A stretch of 64,000 nucleotides of DNA from a bacterium (GTDB lineage: Bacteria > Bacillota > Bacilli > Lactobacillales > Streptococcaceae): the NCBI GenBank assembly GCA_905221035.1, contig CAJNBP010000001.1, positions 62,001-126,000 on the forward strand. The letters are read 5' to 3'. This document shows positions 1 to 12,945 of the stretch, in pieces; the first letter of the stretch is position 1, and each line of letters begins with the position of its first letter. Both the position numbers and the translations under genes were made by a program. Below the pieces are notes generated by a model that worked only from the letters and a program-made list of their open reading frames with translations, was not told the origin of the DNA and did not search any database.

Positions 1-893
1 CAAATATTTTAAAAGGGACTTTACTAACAGTTGTAGCTGGGATTGCTTGGGGCTTGTCAGGAACGAGTGGCCAATACCTGATGGCACACGGAATTTCGGC
101 TCTGGTCTTGACCAACTTGCGCCTTCTAATCGCTGGTGGGATTCTTATGCTCTTGGCTTATGCTACTGCAAAGGATAAAATGCTGGCCTTTTTAAAGGAC
201 AGAAAGAGTTTGCTGTCACTTCTCATTTTTGCTCTGATTGGTCTTTTTCTCAATCAATTTGCCTATCTGTCTGCTATTCAGGAAACCAATGCAGGTACCG
301 CAACAGTGCTTCAGTATGTTTGCCCTGTCGGGATTTTGATTTATAGCTGTATCAAGGATAAGGTGGCACCAACCCTTGCAGAGATTATTTCCATTGTATT
401 AGCTATCGGAGGAACCTTCCTTATTGCAACTCATGGACAACTGGACCAGTTATCCATTACACCTTCTGGCCTATTCTGGGGTCTCTTTTCTGCCTGGACT
501 TATGCTCTGTATATCATTTTGCCCATAGCCTTGATTAAGAAGTGGGGGAGTAGCTTGGTCATTGGTGTGGGAATGGTCATAGCAGGTTTGGTCGCCCTTC
601 CTTTTACAGGGGTTCTACAGACTACTATCCCAACTAGTCTTGATTTTCTTCTTGCTTTTGCGGGTATTATCCTTATTGGGACTGTCTTTGCCTATACAGC
701 TTTCCTAAAAGGAGCCACTCTGATTGGACCAGTCAAGTCAAGCTTGTTGGCTTCAATTGAGCCAATTTCGGCGGTTTTCTTTGCCTTCCTAATTATGAAT
801 GAACAATTTTATCCTATTGATTTTCTTGGTATGGCAATGATATTAGTTGCCGTAACCCTGATTTCTTTGAAAGATTTACTCTTAGAAAAATAA
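1..893 (+). CDS. EamA/DMT-family permease, 5' end outside window
   Basis: Integral membrane protein of the drug/metabolite transporter superfamily (EamA type), probably exporting a small metabolite; the substrate cannot be told from sequence. The reading frame is open from base 3, with residues NILKGTLLTVVAGIAWGLSG preceding the first possible internal start, so the real start lies upstream of the window. About ten hydrophobic segments are visible in two EamA-like halves (AGIAWGLSGT in the first, SGLFWGLFSAWTYALY in the second). The gene ends 4 bases before a rho-independent hairpin. Family assignment is firm; function is not. Confidence 0.85.
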   Translation, partial: NILKGTLLTVVAGIAWGLSGTSGQYLMAHGISALVLTNLRLLIAGGILMLLAYATAKDKMLAFLKDRKSLLSLLIFALIGLFLNQFAYLSAIQETNAGTATVLQYVCPVGILIYSCIKDKVAPTLAEIISIVLAIGGTFLIATHGQLDQLSITPSGLFWGLFSAWTYALYIILPIALIKKWGSSLVIGVGMVIAGLVALPFTGVLQTTIPTSLDFLLAFAGIILIGTVFAYTAFLKGATLIGPVKSSLLASIEPISAVFFAFLIMNEQFYPIDFLGMAMILVAVTLISLKDLLLEK

Positions 894-894
894 A

Positions 895-926
895 AAGCCT
901 CTTTGTCTGTGACAGAGAGGTTTTAT
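895..926 (+). terminator. rho-independent terminator of the DMT permease gene
   Basis: CCTCTTTGTC and GACAGAGAGG form a 10-bp stem with one mismatch and a TGT loop, followed by TTTT. Confidence 0.7.
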
Positions 927-936
927 GTAGTATTTT

Positions 937-1051
937 ATACTCAATGAAAATCAAAGAGCAAACTAGGAAACTAGCCGTAGGTTGCTCAAAGCACTGCTTT
1001 GAGGTTGCAGATAGAGCTGACGCGGTTTGAAGAGATTTTCGAAGAGTATTA
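937..1051 (+). repeat. BOX repeat element
   Basis: The segment begins ATACTCAATGAAAATCAAAG and ends GATTTTCGAAGAGTATTA, the conserved ends of streptococcal BOX repeats; about 115 bp. Its last three bases are the stop codon of the GntR gene on the opposite strand, so the repeat abuts, and may have supplied, that gene's 3' end. A second copy lies at 9693-9800. Confidence 0.85.
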
Positions 1052-1747
1052 ATTGTTTTCAAGATAAAATTCAAATCGTTCGCCTACATATTGACTTTTT
1101 ACGTACTCAAATGCTGTCCCATCTTCTAGGTAGGAAACCTGAGTCAAACCAAGAATCGCATGTCCTTTTTCAACTTCTAAATAGTGGGCAATCTTTTCTT
1201 TAGCGAGGCGAGCATAAATAGTCTGCTGTGATTTACCAATACGGTAGCCATGTTTTTGTAGGGTTTGGAAGAAATGACTGGTAATTTCTTCTTTTTTAAA
1301 GTCCTTAATGAATTTTTCAGGAATAGAAGCAACCTCATAAACCAGAGGGACTTGGTCAGCATAGCGAACACGTTCCATTCGGATAATATTCTCCGTTGGA
1401 GAAATTCCTAGCTTGGCAACTTCCTGCTCATTGGGAATAGTTTTTCTGTAGGAAATAAGCTGACTAGAGGGTACTTTCCCTTGGGACTTAACAATTTCAG
1501 TAAAACTGGTTGTCCCTCGCATCTTTTCTTGTACACGTGTACTGGAAACAAAGGTGCCACTTCCTACACGGCGCTCTAAGACGCCTTCTTCGACTAATAG
1601 AGATACGGCTTGGCGGAGGGTCATGCGACTGACCTCAAACTGCTCAGCTAAATCTCGTTCACTTGGGAGTCTTTCTCCAATAGCCCAACGGTGCTCGTCA
1701 ATATCCTTTTTAATCTGATCGTGGATTTTCATATAAGCAGGTAGCAT
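1049..1747 (-). CDS. GntR-family (HutC/UTRA) transcriptional regulator
   Basis: DNA-binding repressor-type regulator. The N-terminal winged helix shows the GntR signature (GERLPSERDLAEQFEVSRMTLRQAV, roughly residues 24-48) and the C-terminal half is a UTRA effector domain ending VSYLEDGTAFEYVKSQYVGERFEF. It is divergent from guaA, an arrangement I recall from pneumococcus, but its effector is unknown. ATG at 1747 is preferred because homologues begin MLPAYMKIHD; a GTG at 1756 is an in-frame alternative. The stop codon lies in a BOX repeat. Confidence 0.88.
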   Translation of the reverse strand: MLPAYMKIHDQIKKDIDEHRWAIGERLPSERDLAEQFEVSRMTLRQAVSLLVEEGVLERRVGSGTFVSSTRVQEKMRGTTSFTEIVKSQGKVPSSQLISYRKTIPNEQEVAKLGISPTENIIRMERVRYADQVPLVYEVASIPEKFIKDFKKEEITSHFFQTLQKHGYRIGKSQQTIYARLAKEKIAHYLEVEKGHAILGLTQVSYLEDGTAFEYVKSQYVGERFEFYLENN

Positions 1748-1822
1748 ATTTTTCACTTCATTTCTATCTTTTCTCTATTGTACCCCAATAAACTAGAAAA
1801 AGTCAAACTTCGCCTTGTTTAG

Positions 1823-1852
1823 TTGGTAATTCGCCCTTATTTGTGATAGAAT
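1823..1852 (+). promoter_or_regulatory. candidate guaA promoter
   Basis: TTGGTA (1823-1828), 18-bp spacer, TAGAAT (1847-1852) with an extended TG element directly before it. AAAGGA lies about 6 bases before the guaA start. Confidence 0.5.
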
Positions 1853-1888
1853 ATTGAAAAAAGATATTTCTTTTGAGAAAGGAAAAAG

Positions 1889-3451
1889 ATGAGCAACATT
1901 TCAACTGATTTGCAAGATGTAGAAAAAATCATCGTATTGGACTATGGTAGCCAGTACAACCAGCTGATTTCACGCCGTATCCGTGAGATTGGTGTGTTTT
2001 CAGAACTAAAAAGCCATAAAATTTCAGCTGCTGAAGTTCGTGAAATCAACCCTGTAGGAATTATCCTTTCAGGTGGTCCAAATTCTGTATACGAAGATGG
2101 TTCATTCGATATTGACCCAGAAATCTTCGAACTGGGAATTCCTATTTTGGGAATCTGTTACGGTATGCAGTTGTTAACTCATAAACTTGGAGGAAAAGTT
2201 GTTCCTGCAGGTGATGCTGGAAATCGCGAATACGGTCAATCAACTCTTACTCACACACCATCAGCTCTTTTTGAATCAACACCTGATGAACAGACTGTTT
2301 TGATGAGCCATGGTGATGCGGTTACTGAGATTCCTGCTGACTTTGTTCGTACAGGAACATCAGCTGACTGCCCTTATGCTGCCATTGAAAATCCAGACAA
2401 ACACATTTACGGTATCCAATTCCACCCAGAAGTTCGCCATTCTGTATACGGAAATGATATCCTTCGTAACTTTGCCCTTAACATCTGTAAAGCTAAAGGC
2501 GACTGGTCAATGGATAACTTCATCGACATGCAAATTCAAAAAATTCGTGAAACAGTCGGTGACAAACGTGTTCTTCTCGGTCTATCAGGTGGGGTTGACT
2601 CATCAGTTGTTGGTGTTCTTCTTCAAAAAGCAATTGGCGATCAATTGATCTGTATATTTGTGGATCACGGTCTTCTTCGTAAAGGAGAAGCGGATCAAGT
2701 TATGGACATGCTCGGTGGTAAGTTTGGTTTGAATATCGTCAAAGCAGACGCAGCTAAGCGTTTCCTTGACAAACTTGCTGGTGTTTCTGACCCTGAACAA
2801 AAACGTAAAATCATCGGTAACGAGTTTGTCTATGTCTTTGATGACGAAGCAAGCAAGCTCAAAGATGTGAAATTCCTTGCTCAAGGAACTCTTTATACAG
2901 ACGTGATTGAGTCTGGTACGGATACAGCTCAAACTATCAAGTCACACCACAACGTGGGTGGTCTTCCAGAAGATATGCAGTTTGAATTGATTGAACCGCT
3001 CAATACTCTTTATAAAGATGAGGTTCGTGCTCTTGGTACAGAACTTGGCATGCCAGACCATATCGTATGGCGCCAACCATTCCCAGGACCAGGTCTTGCT
3101 ATCCGTGTCATGGGTGAAATCACTGAAGAGAAACTTGAAACTGTTCGTGAGTCTGATGCTATCCTTCGTGAGGAAATTGCTAAAGCTGGTCTTGACCGCG
3201 ATATCTGGCAATACTTCACAGTTAATACAGGTGTTCGTTCAGTTGGGGTTATGGGTGACGGTCGTACGTATGACTACACGATTGCAATCCGTGCCATCAC
3301 CTCTATCGATGGTATGACTGCTGACTTTGCCAAAATTCCTTGGGATGTTCTTCAAAAAATCTCTGTACGTATCGTAAACGAAGTGGATCATGTTAACCGT
3401 ATCGTCTACGATATTACAAGTAAACCACCTGCAACAGTTGAGTGGGAATAG
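1889..3451 (+). CDS. guaA: GMP synthase (glutamine-hydrolysing)
   Basis: Converts XMP to GMP using glutamine and ATP, the last step of de novo guanine nucleotide synthesis. Full length at 520 residues. The N-terminal class I glutamine amidotransferase domain has the nucleophile in GICYGMQ (Cys about 90) and FHPEV near 180. The ATP-pyrophosphatase domain has the P-loop LSGGVDSS near 230. The C-terminal dimerisation domain ends KPPATVEWE, as in all GuaA. A strong Shine-Dalgarno sequence precedes the ATG. No guanine riboswitch is visible upstream. Confidence 0.98.
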   Translation: MSNISTDLQDVEKIIVLDYGSQYNQLISRRIREIGVFSELKSHKISAAEVREINPVGIILSGGPNSVYEDGSFDIDPEIFELGIPILGICYGMQLLTHKLGGKVVPAGDAGNREYGQSTLTHTPSALFESTPDEQTVLMSHGDAVTEIPADFVRTGTSADCPYAAIENPDKHIYGIQFHPEVRHSVYGNDILRNFALNICKAKGDWSMDNFIDMQIQKIRETVGDKRVLLGLSGGVDSSVVGVLLQKAIGDQLICIFVDHGLLRKGEADQVMDMLGGKFGLNIVKADAAKRFLDKLAGVSDPEQKRKIIGNEFVYVFDDEASKLKDVKFLAQGTLYTDVIESGTDTAQTIKSHHNVGGLPEDMQFELIEPLNTLYKDEVRALGTELGMPDHIVWRQPFPGPGLAIRVMGEITEEKLETVRESDAILREEIAKAGLDRDIWQYFTVNTGVRSVGVMGDGRTYDYTIAIRAITSIDGMTADFAKIPWDVLQKISVRIVNEVDHVNRIVYDITSKPPATVEWE

Positions 3452-3484
3452 TCATTTAAGGACTATCTTATATAGTTTAATTGG

Positions 3485-3509
3485 CCAGTATCTTTGGATA
3501 CTGGTTTTT
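3485..3509 (+). terminator. rho-independent terminator of guaA
   Basis: Perfect 8-bp stem CCAGTATC/GATACTGG with TTTG loop and a TTTTT tail. Confidence 0.85.
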
Positions 3510-3655
3510 GCTTTATCTGTTTTTTTGACTACTTGTTTCAACTGATAAAAGATTAGAATTGTCAAAACAATCTGTCTAGGCTTGATTTTATGGCTTATTT
3601 ACTATAAAATGAGAAGGAAAAACGTCAAACTTTTATATTGCAAATAGGAGAAAAC

Positions 3656-4942
3656 ATGACAAAAACATTAAAACGTCCTGAGGTTCTATCACCTGCAGGG
3701 ACTTTAGAGAAGCTAAAGGTAGCTGTTCAGTATGGGGCAGATGCTGTCTTTATCGGTGGTCAGGCCTATGGTCTCCGTAGCCGTGCCGGAAACTTTACCT
3801 TTGAACAGATGGAAGAAGGTGTCCAGTTTGCTGCCAAGTATGGAGCTAAGGTCTATGTAGCTGCCAACATGGTTATGCACGAAGGAAATGAAGCTGGTGC
3901 TGGTGAGTGGTTCCGTAAGTTACGTGATATCGGAATCGCTGCAGTAATTGTGTCTGATCCTGCCTTAATCATGATTGCAGCGACAGAAGCACCAGGTCTT
4001 GAAATCCACCTCTCTACTCAAGCTAGTGCCACTAACTATGAAACTCTTGAGTTCTGGAAAGAACTGGGCTTGACTCGTGTCGTTTTGGCACGTGAGGTTT
4101 CAATGGAAGAATTAGCTGAAATCCGCAAACGTACAGATGTTGAGATTGAAGCCTTTGTCCACGGCGCTATGTGTATTTCTTACTCTGGTCGTTGTACTCT
4201 ATCAAATCATATGAGTATGCGTGATGCCAACCGTGGTGGATGTTCTCAGTCTTGCCGTTGGAAATACGACCTTTACGATATGCCATTCGGGAAAGAACGT
4301 AAGAGCCTTAAAGGTGAAATTCCAGAAGAATTTTCGATGTCAGCCGTTGATATGTCTATGATTGACCATATCCCAGATATGATTGAAAATGGTGTTGACA
4401 GTCTGAAAATCGAAGGACGTATGAAGTCTATTCACTATGTTTCAACAGTGACTAACTGCTATAAGGCAGCTGTTGATGCTTATCTAGAAAGTCCAGAGAA
4501 ATTTGAAGCAATTAAGCAAGACTTGATTGATGAAATGTGGAAGGTTGCCCAACGTGAATTGGCAACAGGTTTCTACTACGGTACACCATCTGAAAATGAG
4601 CAGTTGTTTGGTGCTCGTCGTAAAATTCCTGAGTACAAGTTTGTCGCTGAAGTGGTTTCTTATGATGATGCGACACAAACAGCAACCATTCGTCAACGGA
4701 ACGTGATTAATGAAGGAGACCAAGTTGAGTTTTACGGCCCAGGTTTCCGTCATTTTGAAACGTATATCGAAGATTTACATGATGCCAAAGGCAATAAAAT
4801 CGACCGCGCTCCAAATCCAATGGAACTCTTGACTATCAAGGTTCCACAACCTGTTCAAGCTGGAGACATGGTTCGAGCTCTTAAAGAGGGGCTTATCAAT
4901 CTTTATAAGGAAGATGGAACCAGCGTCACAGTTCGTGCTTAA
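3656..4942 (+). CDS. U32-family peptidase-like protein, probable tRNA hydroxylation protein TrhP
   Basis: Collagenase-like U32 family. Characterised members with this architecture (TrhP/YrrO) take part in 5-hydroxyuridine formation at tRNA position 34 rather than proteolysis. The N-terminal TIM-barrel begins RPEVLSPAGTLEKLK. The family cysteines are present in MCISYSGRCTLSNH and RGGCSQSCRW, consistent with an iron-sulfur site, and a small C-terminal beta domain follows. ATG 3656 is chosen because AGGAG lies 6 bases upstream; an earlier in-frame TTG has no ribosome site. 428 residues. TrhP activity is inferred from family membership. Confidence 0.88.
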   Translation: MTKTLKRPEVLSPAGTLEKLKVAVQYGADAVFIGGQAYGLRSRAGNFTFEQMEEGVQFAAKYGAKVYVAANMVMHEGNEAGAGEWFRKLRDIGIAAVIVSDPALIMIAATEAPGLEIHLSTQASATNYETLEFWKELGLTRVVLAREVSMEELAEIRKRTDVEIEAFVHGAMCISYSGRCTLSNHMSMRDANRGGCSQSCRWKYDLYDMPFGKERKSLKGEIPEEFSMSAVDMSMIDHIPDMIENGVDSLKIEGRMKSIHYVSTVTNCYKAAVDAYLESPEKFEAIKQDLIDEMWKVAQRELATGFYYGTPSENEQLFGARRKIPEYKFVAEVVSYDDATQTATIRQRNVINEGDQVEFYGPGFRHFETYIEDLHDAKGNKIDRAPNPMELLTIKVPQPVQAGDMVRALKEGLINLYKEDGTSVTVRA

Positions 4943-5034
4943 TAAAGATGTAGGAGACGAAAGCTTTCTAGTTGCTTTCCCTTTAATCCTACTTACTAAA
5001 AGAGCATTAGATTAAAGAAAATATATTAATTTCC

Positions 5035-5060
5035 ATCCGAGATTTCATCTCGGATTTTTT
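5035..5060 (+). terminator. rho-independent terminator upstream of the atp operon
   Basis: Perfect 9-bp stem ATCCGAGAT/ATCTCGGAT with TTC loop, then a T-run. It lies in the 315-base gap between the U32 gene and atpE; that gap also holds a hairpin of unknown role at 4950-4992 and the atp promoter. Confidence 0.85.
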
Positions 5061-5193
5061 CAATATTTTTCAGAAAGGTCTAGATAATGGTCGGATTTAT
5101 TACAAGTTTTTTACAAAGTTTTCTATATAATAAGCTCAAAAATAGTAAAATTGTAAATAATTTTCATTAAACGCTTTCAATGTTAGTAAAAAG

Positions 5194-5222
5194 TTGACAA
5201 ATCCAATTTTTAGGACTAAACT
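5194..5222 (+). promoter_or_regulatory. ATP synthase operon promoter
   Basis: Consensus -35 TTGACA (5194-5199), 17-bp spacer and -10 TAAACT (5217-5222), about 35 bases upstream of atpE. Confidence 0.75.
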
Positions 5223-5257
5223 AAGTAAGTAAATTTTAATTAAAAGGAGAATTCGTC

Positions 5258-5458
5258 ATGAATTTAACATTTTTCGGTCTATGTCTTGCCTGTATGGGTG
5301 TATCTCTTGGTGAGGGTTTGTTGATGAATGGTTTGTTGAAATCAGTAGCTCGCCAACCAGATATTATCGCTGAGTTTCGTAGCTTGATGTTTTTAGGGGT
5401 TGCCTTTATTGAAGGAACTTTCTTCGTAACTCTTGTCTTCTCATTTATTATTAAATAA
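5258..5458 (+). CDS. atpE: F-type ATP synthase subunit c
   Basis: Proteolipid forming the membrane rotor ring. 66 residues with two transmembrane helices; the proton-carrying carboxylate is Glu52 in [10 protein letters not shown], and the polar loop is ARQPD. First gene of the operon, the streptococcal order with c before a. Positions 48 (Val) and 49 (Ala), which mutate in optochin-resistant pneumococci, are the sensitive type; Gly14, Gly20 and Met23 are also unchanged. Several other residues differ from the pneumococcal protein as I remember it. Confidence 0.97.
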   Translation: MNLTFFGLCLACMGVSLGEGLLMNGLLKSVARQPDIIAEFRSLMFLGVAFIEGTFFVTLVFSFIIK

Positions 5459-5490
5459 CGAATTATAAATTGGAGAAGGGAGAATGTTAG

Positions 5491-6204
5491 ATGGAAGAAA
5501 GTATCAATCCAACCATCAATATTGGTCCTGTTACCTTTGATTTAACTTTGACAGCCTTGACTTTGCTGTCTGTGTTTCTGATTTTTGCATTTATCTATTG
5601 GGCAAGTCGTAATATGACCTTGAAACCCAAAGGTAAACAAAATGTATTAGAGTATCTCTATGATTTTGTAATTGGATTTACAGAACCTAACCTTGGTTCC
5701 CACTACATGAAAGATTACTCACTCTTTTACTTATGCTTATTTCTTTTTATGGTTATCGCCAATAATCTTGGTTTGATGGCTAAACTTCAAACAACAGATG
5801 GAACAAACCTTTGGACATCGCCAACTGCAAATCTTTCATTTGACCTTGTCTTGTCTTTCTGTATTATTGTGATGGCGCATATTGAGGGGATTCGTCGCCG
5901 TGGGATTAAACAATACCTCAAAGGTTTTGTAACTCCTGCATTTATGACACCGATGAATCTACTTGAAGAAGTCACGAATTTCCTTTCTCTTGCTTTGCGG
6001 ATTTTTGGGAATATCTTTGCAGGTGAAGTAATGACAAGCTTGCTTCTTTTGCTTTCACATCAGGCTATTTTTTGGTATCCAATCGCATTTGGGACAAACT
6101 TAGTTTGGACTGCATTTTCCGTGTTCATTTCTTGTGTACAGGCCTATGTCTTTACACTATTATCCTCTATGTACCTAGGAAATAAAATTAATGATGAAGA
6201 GTAG
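5491..6204 (+). CDS. atpB: F-type ATP synthase subunit a
   Basis: Membrane stator subunit providing the proton half-channels next to the c-ring. 237 residues with five to six hydrophobic helices. The essential arginine is in [13 protein letters not shown] (around residue 170), and the last helix has the family pattern [20 protein letters not shown]. Starts 32 bases after atpE with a GAAGGGAG ribosome site. Confidence 0.97.
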   Translation: MEESINPTINIGPVTFDLTLTALTLLSVFLIFAFIYWASRNMTLKPKGKQNVLEYLYDFVIGFTEPNLGSHYMKDYSLFYLCLFLFMVIANNLGLMAKLQTTDGTNLWTSPTANLSFDLVLSFCIIVMAHIEGIRRRGIKQYLKGFVTPAFMTPMNLLEEVTNFLSLALRIFGNIFAGEVMTSLLLLLSHQAIFWYPIAFGTNLVWTAFSVFISCVQAYVFTLLSSMYLGNKINDEE

Positions 6205-6217
6205 AAAGGAGTAACTG

Positions 6218-6711
6218 ATGCACGTAACAGTAGGTGAATTAATTGGTAATTTTATTTTAATCGCTGGCTCTTTTATCCTTTTGCTAGTCTTGATTAAAAA
6301 ATTTGCATGGTCTAATATTACAAGCATTTTCGAAGAAAGAGCTGAAAAAATTGCTTCAGATATTGACAGAGCAGAAGAAGCACGTCAAAAAGCGGAAGTA
6401 TTGGCTCAAAAACGCGAAGATGAATTGGCTGGTAGCCGTAAAGAAGCTAAGACAATCATTGAGAATGCGAAAGAAACAGCTGAGAAAAGTAAGGCTAGTA
6501 TTTTAGCAGATGCTAAACTAGAAGCAGGACGCTTAAAAGAAAAAGCAAACCAAGAAATTGCTCAAAACAAAGCTGAAGCTTTACAAAGCGTTAAGGGTGA
6601 GGTAGCAGATTTGACAATCAGCTTGGCTGGTAAAATCATCTCACAAAACCTTGACGGTCATGCCCATAAAGAACTCATTGATCAGTATATCGATCAGCTA
6701 GGAGAAGCTTA

Positions 6712-6712
<1 letters not shown>
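6218..6712 (+). CDS. atpF: F-type ATP synthase subunit b
   Basis: Peripheral stalk subunit. One N-terminal transmembrane helix (residues about 8-28) is followed by a long charged, alanine- and glutamate-rich coiled coil that reaches up to subunit delta. 164 residues. Its stop codon TAA shares its final A with the ATG of atpH, suggesting translational coupling. Confidence 0.97.
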
Positions 6713-8768
<2,056 letters not shown>

Positions 8769-8783
8769 GAATAGAGGTGTCAG

Positions 8784-9662
8784 ATGGCAGTATCTCTAAA
8801 TGATATTAAAACAAAAATCGCCTCAACAAAAAATACGAGTCAAATCACTAATGCCATGCAAATGGTATCAGCTGCTAAGCTAGGTCGCTCTGAAGAAGCT
8901 GCTCGCAACTTCCAAGTTTACGCTCAGAAAGTTCGTAAACTTTTGACAGATATCCTTCATGGTAATGGAGCTGGTGGTTCAACCAATCCAATGTTGATTA
9001 GTCGTCCAGTTAAGAAGACAGGCTATATCGTCATTACTTCAGACCGCGGTTTGGTTGGAGGGTATAATTCTTCTATTCTGAAAGCCGTTATGGAGTTGAA
9101 AGAAGAATACCATCCAGATGGTAAAGGTTTTGAAATGATCTGTATCGGTGGAATGGGAGCGGACTTCTTTAAGGCTCGCGGTATTCAACCACTTTATGAA
9201 CTACGTGGCTTGGCAGATCAACCAAGTTTTGATGAAGTTCGTAAGATTATTTCAAAAACTGTTGAAATGTATCAAAATGAACTCTTTGATGAGCTTTATG
9301 TCTGCTATAACCACCATGTCAACACGCTAACTAGTCAAATGCGTGTGGAACAAATGCTTCCGATTGTTGACTTGGATCCAAAAGAAGCGGATGACAGTTA
9401 CAGCTTGACCTTTGAATTGGAAACCAGCCGAGAAGAAATTTTGGAGCAGTTGCTACCTCAGTTTGCAGAAAGTATGATTTACGGGGCTATTATCGATGCC
9501 AAGACAGCTGAAAATGCTGCTGGTATGACAGCTATGCAAACAGCGACAGATAATGCTAAGAAAGTCATAAATGATTTGACAATTCAGTATAACCGTGCCA
9601 GACAGGCGGCGATTACACAAGAAATTACAGAAATCGTAGCAGGAGCTAGTGCCTTAGAATAG
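8784..9662 (+). CDS. atpG: F-type ATP synthase subunit gamma
   Basis: Central rotating shaft. 292 residues; N-terminal helix [25 protein letters not shown] and C-terminal helix [17 protein letters not shown] are the paired coiled-coil signatures. A 191-base gap, mostly a BOX repeat, follows before atpD; the other gaps in this operon are below 35 bases. Confidence 0.97.
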   Translation: MAVSLNDIKTKIASTKNTSQITNAMQMVSAAKLGRSEEAARNFQVYAQKVRKLLTDILHGNGAGGSTNPMLISRPVKKTGYIVITSDRGLVGGYNSSILKAVMELKEEYHPDGKGFEMICIGGMGADFFKARGIQPLYELRGLADQPSFDEVRKIISKTVEMYQNELFDELYVCYNHHVNTLTSQMRVEQMLPIVDLDPKEADDSYSLTFELETSREEILEQLLPQFAESMIYGAIIDAKTAENAAGMTAMQTATDNAKKVINDLTIQYNRARQAAITQEITEIVAGASALE

Positions 9663-9692
9663 GCTCTGCTCCAGCTCGTATGAAAATGAACT

Positions 9693-9800
9693 TATACTCA
9701 ATGAAAATCAAAGAGCAAACTAGGAAGCTAGCCGCAGGCTGTACTTGAGTACGGTAAGGCGACGCTGACGTGGTTTGAATTTGATTTTCGAAGAGTATTA
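9693..9800 (+). repeat. BOX repeat between atpG and atpD
   Basis: Starts TATACTCAATGAAAATCAAA and ends TTTTCGAAGAGTATTA. It contains GGTAAGGCGACGCTGACG, close to the widely used BOX-A1R primer sequence. 108 bp, so probably boxA plus boxC without boxB. It sits inside the atp transcription unit, where its structured RNA would be part of the operon mRNA. Confidence 0.9.
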
Positions 9801-9844
9801 GGACCTAGTTAAACTAGGAACCGACAGTATCTTATATAGAATAG

Positions 9845-11260
<1,416 letters not shown>

Positions 11261-11270
11261 GAGGTGATCT

Positions 11271-11690
11271 ATGGCTCAGTTAACTGTCCAGATCGTGACA
11301 CCAGATGGTCTCGTCTATGATCACCATGCCAGCTATGTATCGGTTCGAACTCTGGATGGTGAGATGGGGATCTTGCCACGACATGAAAATATGATTGCGG
11401 TTTTAGCAGTTGATGAAGTAAAGGTAAAACGTATTGATGATGAAGCTCACGTGAACTGGATTGCAGTAAACGGAGGCGTTATTGAAATTGCCAATGATAT
11501 CATTACAATCGTTGCGGATTCTGCAGAACGTGCTCGTGATATCGATGTTAGTCGTGCAGAACGTGCCAAGCTTCGAGCAGAACGTGAAATCGAAGAAGCC
11601 CATGAAAAAAACTTGATTGATCAAGAACGTCGTGCTAAGATTGCTTTGCAACGTGCTATTAATCGTATCAATGTCGGAAAAAGACTATAA
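11271..11690 (+). CDS. atpC: F-type ATP synthase subunit epsilon
   Basis: Regulatory rotor subunit. 139 residues: N-terminal beta-sandwich ([13 protein letters not shown]) and C-terminal two-helix domain. Last gene of the operon, 10 bases after atpD, followed directly by a strong terminator. Confidence 0.96.
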   Translation: MAQLTVQIVTPDGLVYDHHASYVSVRTLDGEMGILPRHENMIAVLAVDEVKVKRIDDEAHVNWIAVNGGVIEIANDIITIVADSAERARDIDVSRAERAKLRAEREIEEAHEKNLIDQERRAKIALQRAINRINVGKRL

Positions 11691-11692
11691 GA

Positions 11693-11727
11693 AAAAAATG
11701 AACTTGAAAATTCCAAGTTCATTTTTT
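11693..11727. terminator. bidirectional terminator between atpC and the lactonase gene
   Basis: Stem ATGAACTTG/CAAGTTCAT with a 7-base loop, A-run on the left and T-run on the right, so it can serve the convergent genes on both sides. Confidence 0.85.
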
Positions 11728-11735
11728 ATATTTTC

Positions 11736-12749
11736 TTAAGGTGCAAAACTGATGCAGACTGCTTCTGGAACATGGAAGTCGTTGGAAAGTTCTGCTAGAC
11801 GACCAGTTTCAGGATTGCGTTTAAAGACGGTTGCATTGTCAGAGTCTTGATGAACAGCAATAAGGAATTCTTGATCTGGTGTCAAATCAAAATCACGTGG
11901 AGTCTGACCATGTGTTGGAACGATTTCTAATAACTCTAAGCTACCGTCCGCAAGGATTGTATATACTGCGATAGAATCATGACCACGGTTAGAAGCGTAG
12001 AGGTATTTACCATCTTTTGAGAGACGAATAGCAGCAGTTCCATTAAATCCTTCATAACCGTCTGGTAGAGTTGAAATGACCTGCATGCGTTCAAATTCAC
12101 CAACACCATCGTAAATTAAAACCTCGATAGTGCTATTGAGTTCACAAATCAGATAAGCGATTTTATAGTGGTTATGGAAAACGATATGACGAGAACCAGC
12201 TCCAGGAATACTACTGTAGGTATAGAGCTTAGATAATTTTCCTTCTTGATCAAGGTCATAAGTGATGACTTGGTCAGTACCCAAATCACAGGTTACTAGA
12301 TAGTGGTCAGGTGTTAAATCTGTAAAGTGAACGTGGGGAGATGCTTGGTTTTCATGTGGACCTTGGCCGCTGTGTTGATCTACATCACTAAGTAGAAGAC
12401 TACCATCTTCCTGACGTTTATAAACGAGTACCTGTCCTTTATGGTAGTTGGCTGCATAGACCAAATCACGCTTTTCATCAACAGCAACATAACAGTGGGG
12501 AGCTCCTTCTTCAACGACATGATTTAATAAAGTCCCATCAGTTTGATAGGCTGCAATTCCCCCCTTATTGTCTTGACTACCAACGGTGTATAGATGTTGG
12601 TGTTGGTCAAATGCCAGGTAGGTTGGACTTGGCTCAGCTGCAAAAAGTTCTAGATTCGAAAGCTGACCAGTTTCTGTATCAAAGTCTGCCTTGTAAATCC
12701 CTTGGGAAGTACGACGTGTATAAGTTCCAAAATAAACAGTTTCTTTCAT
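11736..12749 (-). CDS. lactonase-family beta-propeller protein (6-phosphogluconolactonase-like)
   Basis: Seven-bladed propeller of the YkgB/Pgl lactonase family; proven members hydrolyse 6-phosphogluconolactone, but the substrate here is unproven. Start MKETVYFGTYTRR at 12749 is preferred, with AGAGGT upstream; an in-frame extension upstream lacks a ribosome site. 337 residues. Family motifs include HVHFTDLTPDHYLVTCDLGTDQ, GAGSRHIVFH and GQTPRDFDLTPDQEFL. Convergent with the atp operon. Confidence 0.85.
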   Translation of the reverse strand: MKETVYFGTYTRRTSQGIYKADFDTETGQLSNLELFAAEPSPTYLAFDQHQHLYTVGSQDNKGGIAAYQTDGTLLNHVVEEGAPHCYVAVDEKRDLVYAANYHKGQVLVYKRQEDGSLLLSDVDQHSGQGPHENQASPHVHFTDLTPDHYLVTCDLGTDQVITYDLDQEGKLSKLYTYSSIPGAGSRHIVFHNHYKIAYLICELNSTIEVLIYDGVGEFERMQVISTLPDGYEGFNGTAAIRLSKDGKYLYASNRGHDSIAVYTILADGSLELLEIVPTHGQTPRDFDLTPDQEFLIAVHQDSDNATVFKRNPETGRLAELSNDFHVPEAVCISFAP

Positions 12750-12818
12750 AACTTTACCTCTATATAAAGATAAGACTATTATATCACAAAAACAAGTCAA
12801 TTAAAGACATCCAATTAG

Positions 12819-12837
12819 ATGTAAGCACTTTAAAAAA
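12819..12837 (+). repeat. 19-bp repeat upstream of the oligopeptide-binding lipoprotein
   Basis: ATGTAAGCACTTTAAAAAA, found again exactly at 14972-14990 upstream of the next gene. The core TGTAAGCACTTTAA resembles a catabolite-response element with CG changed to CA. Confidence 0.6.
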
Positions 12838-12905
12838 ATAATTGATTGGTTTTTTGAAAAATATAATAATATTGAGATTATTTTCCTTACTTTTCTTTTT
12901 AAAAG

Positions 12906-12914
12906 TGCTATAAT
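12906..12914 (+). promoter_or_regulatory. extended -10 promoter of the oligopeptide-binding lipoprotein gene
   Basis: TGCTATAAT (TG at 12906, TATAAT 12909-12914); no clear -35 element. Confidence 0.55.
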
Positions 12915-12945
12915 AAATCTATCAAATTATCAAAGGAGTTTGACT

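Noticed and set aside
1889-3451. Integrated element at guaA, a known insertion site
   Set aside because: The guaA 3' end is followed directly by its normal terminator and core genes; no integrase or repeat is present.
5258-5458. Optochin-resistance substitution in subunit c
   Set aside because: Residues 14, 20, 23, 48 and 49 are the sensitive type; other differences fit species divergence.
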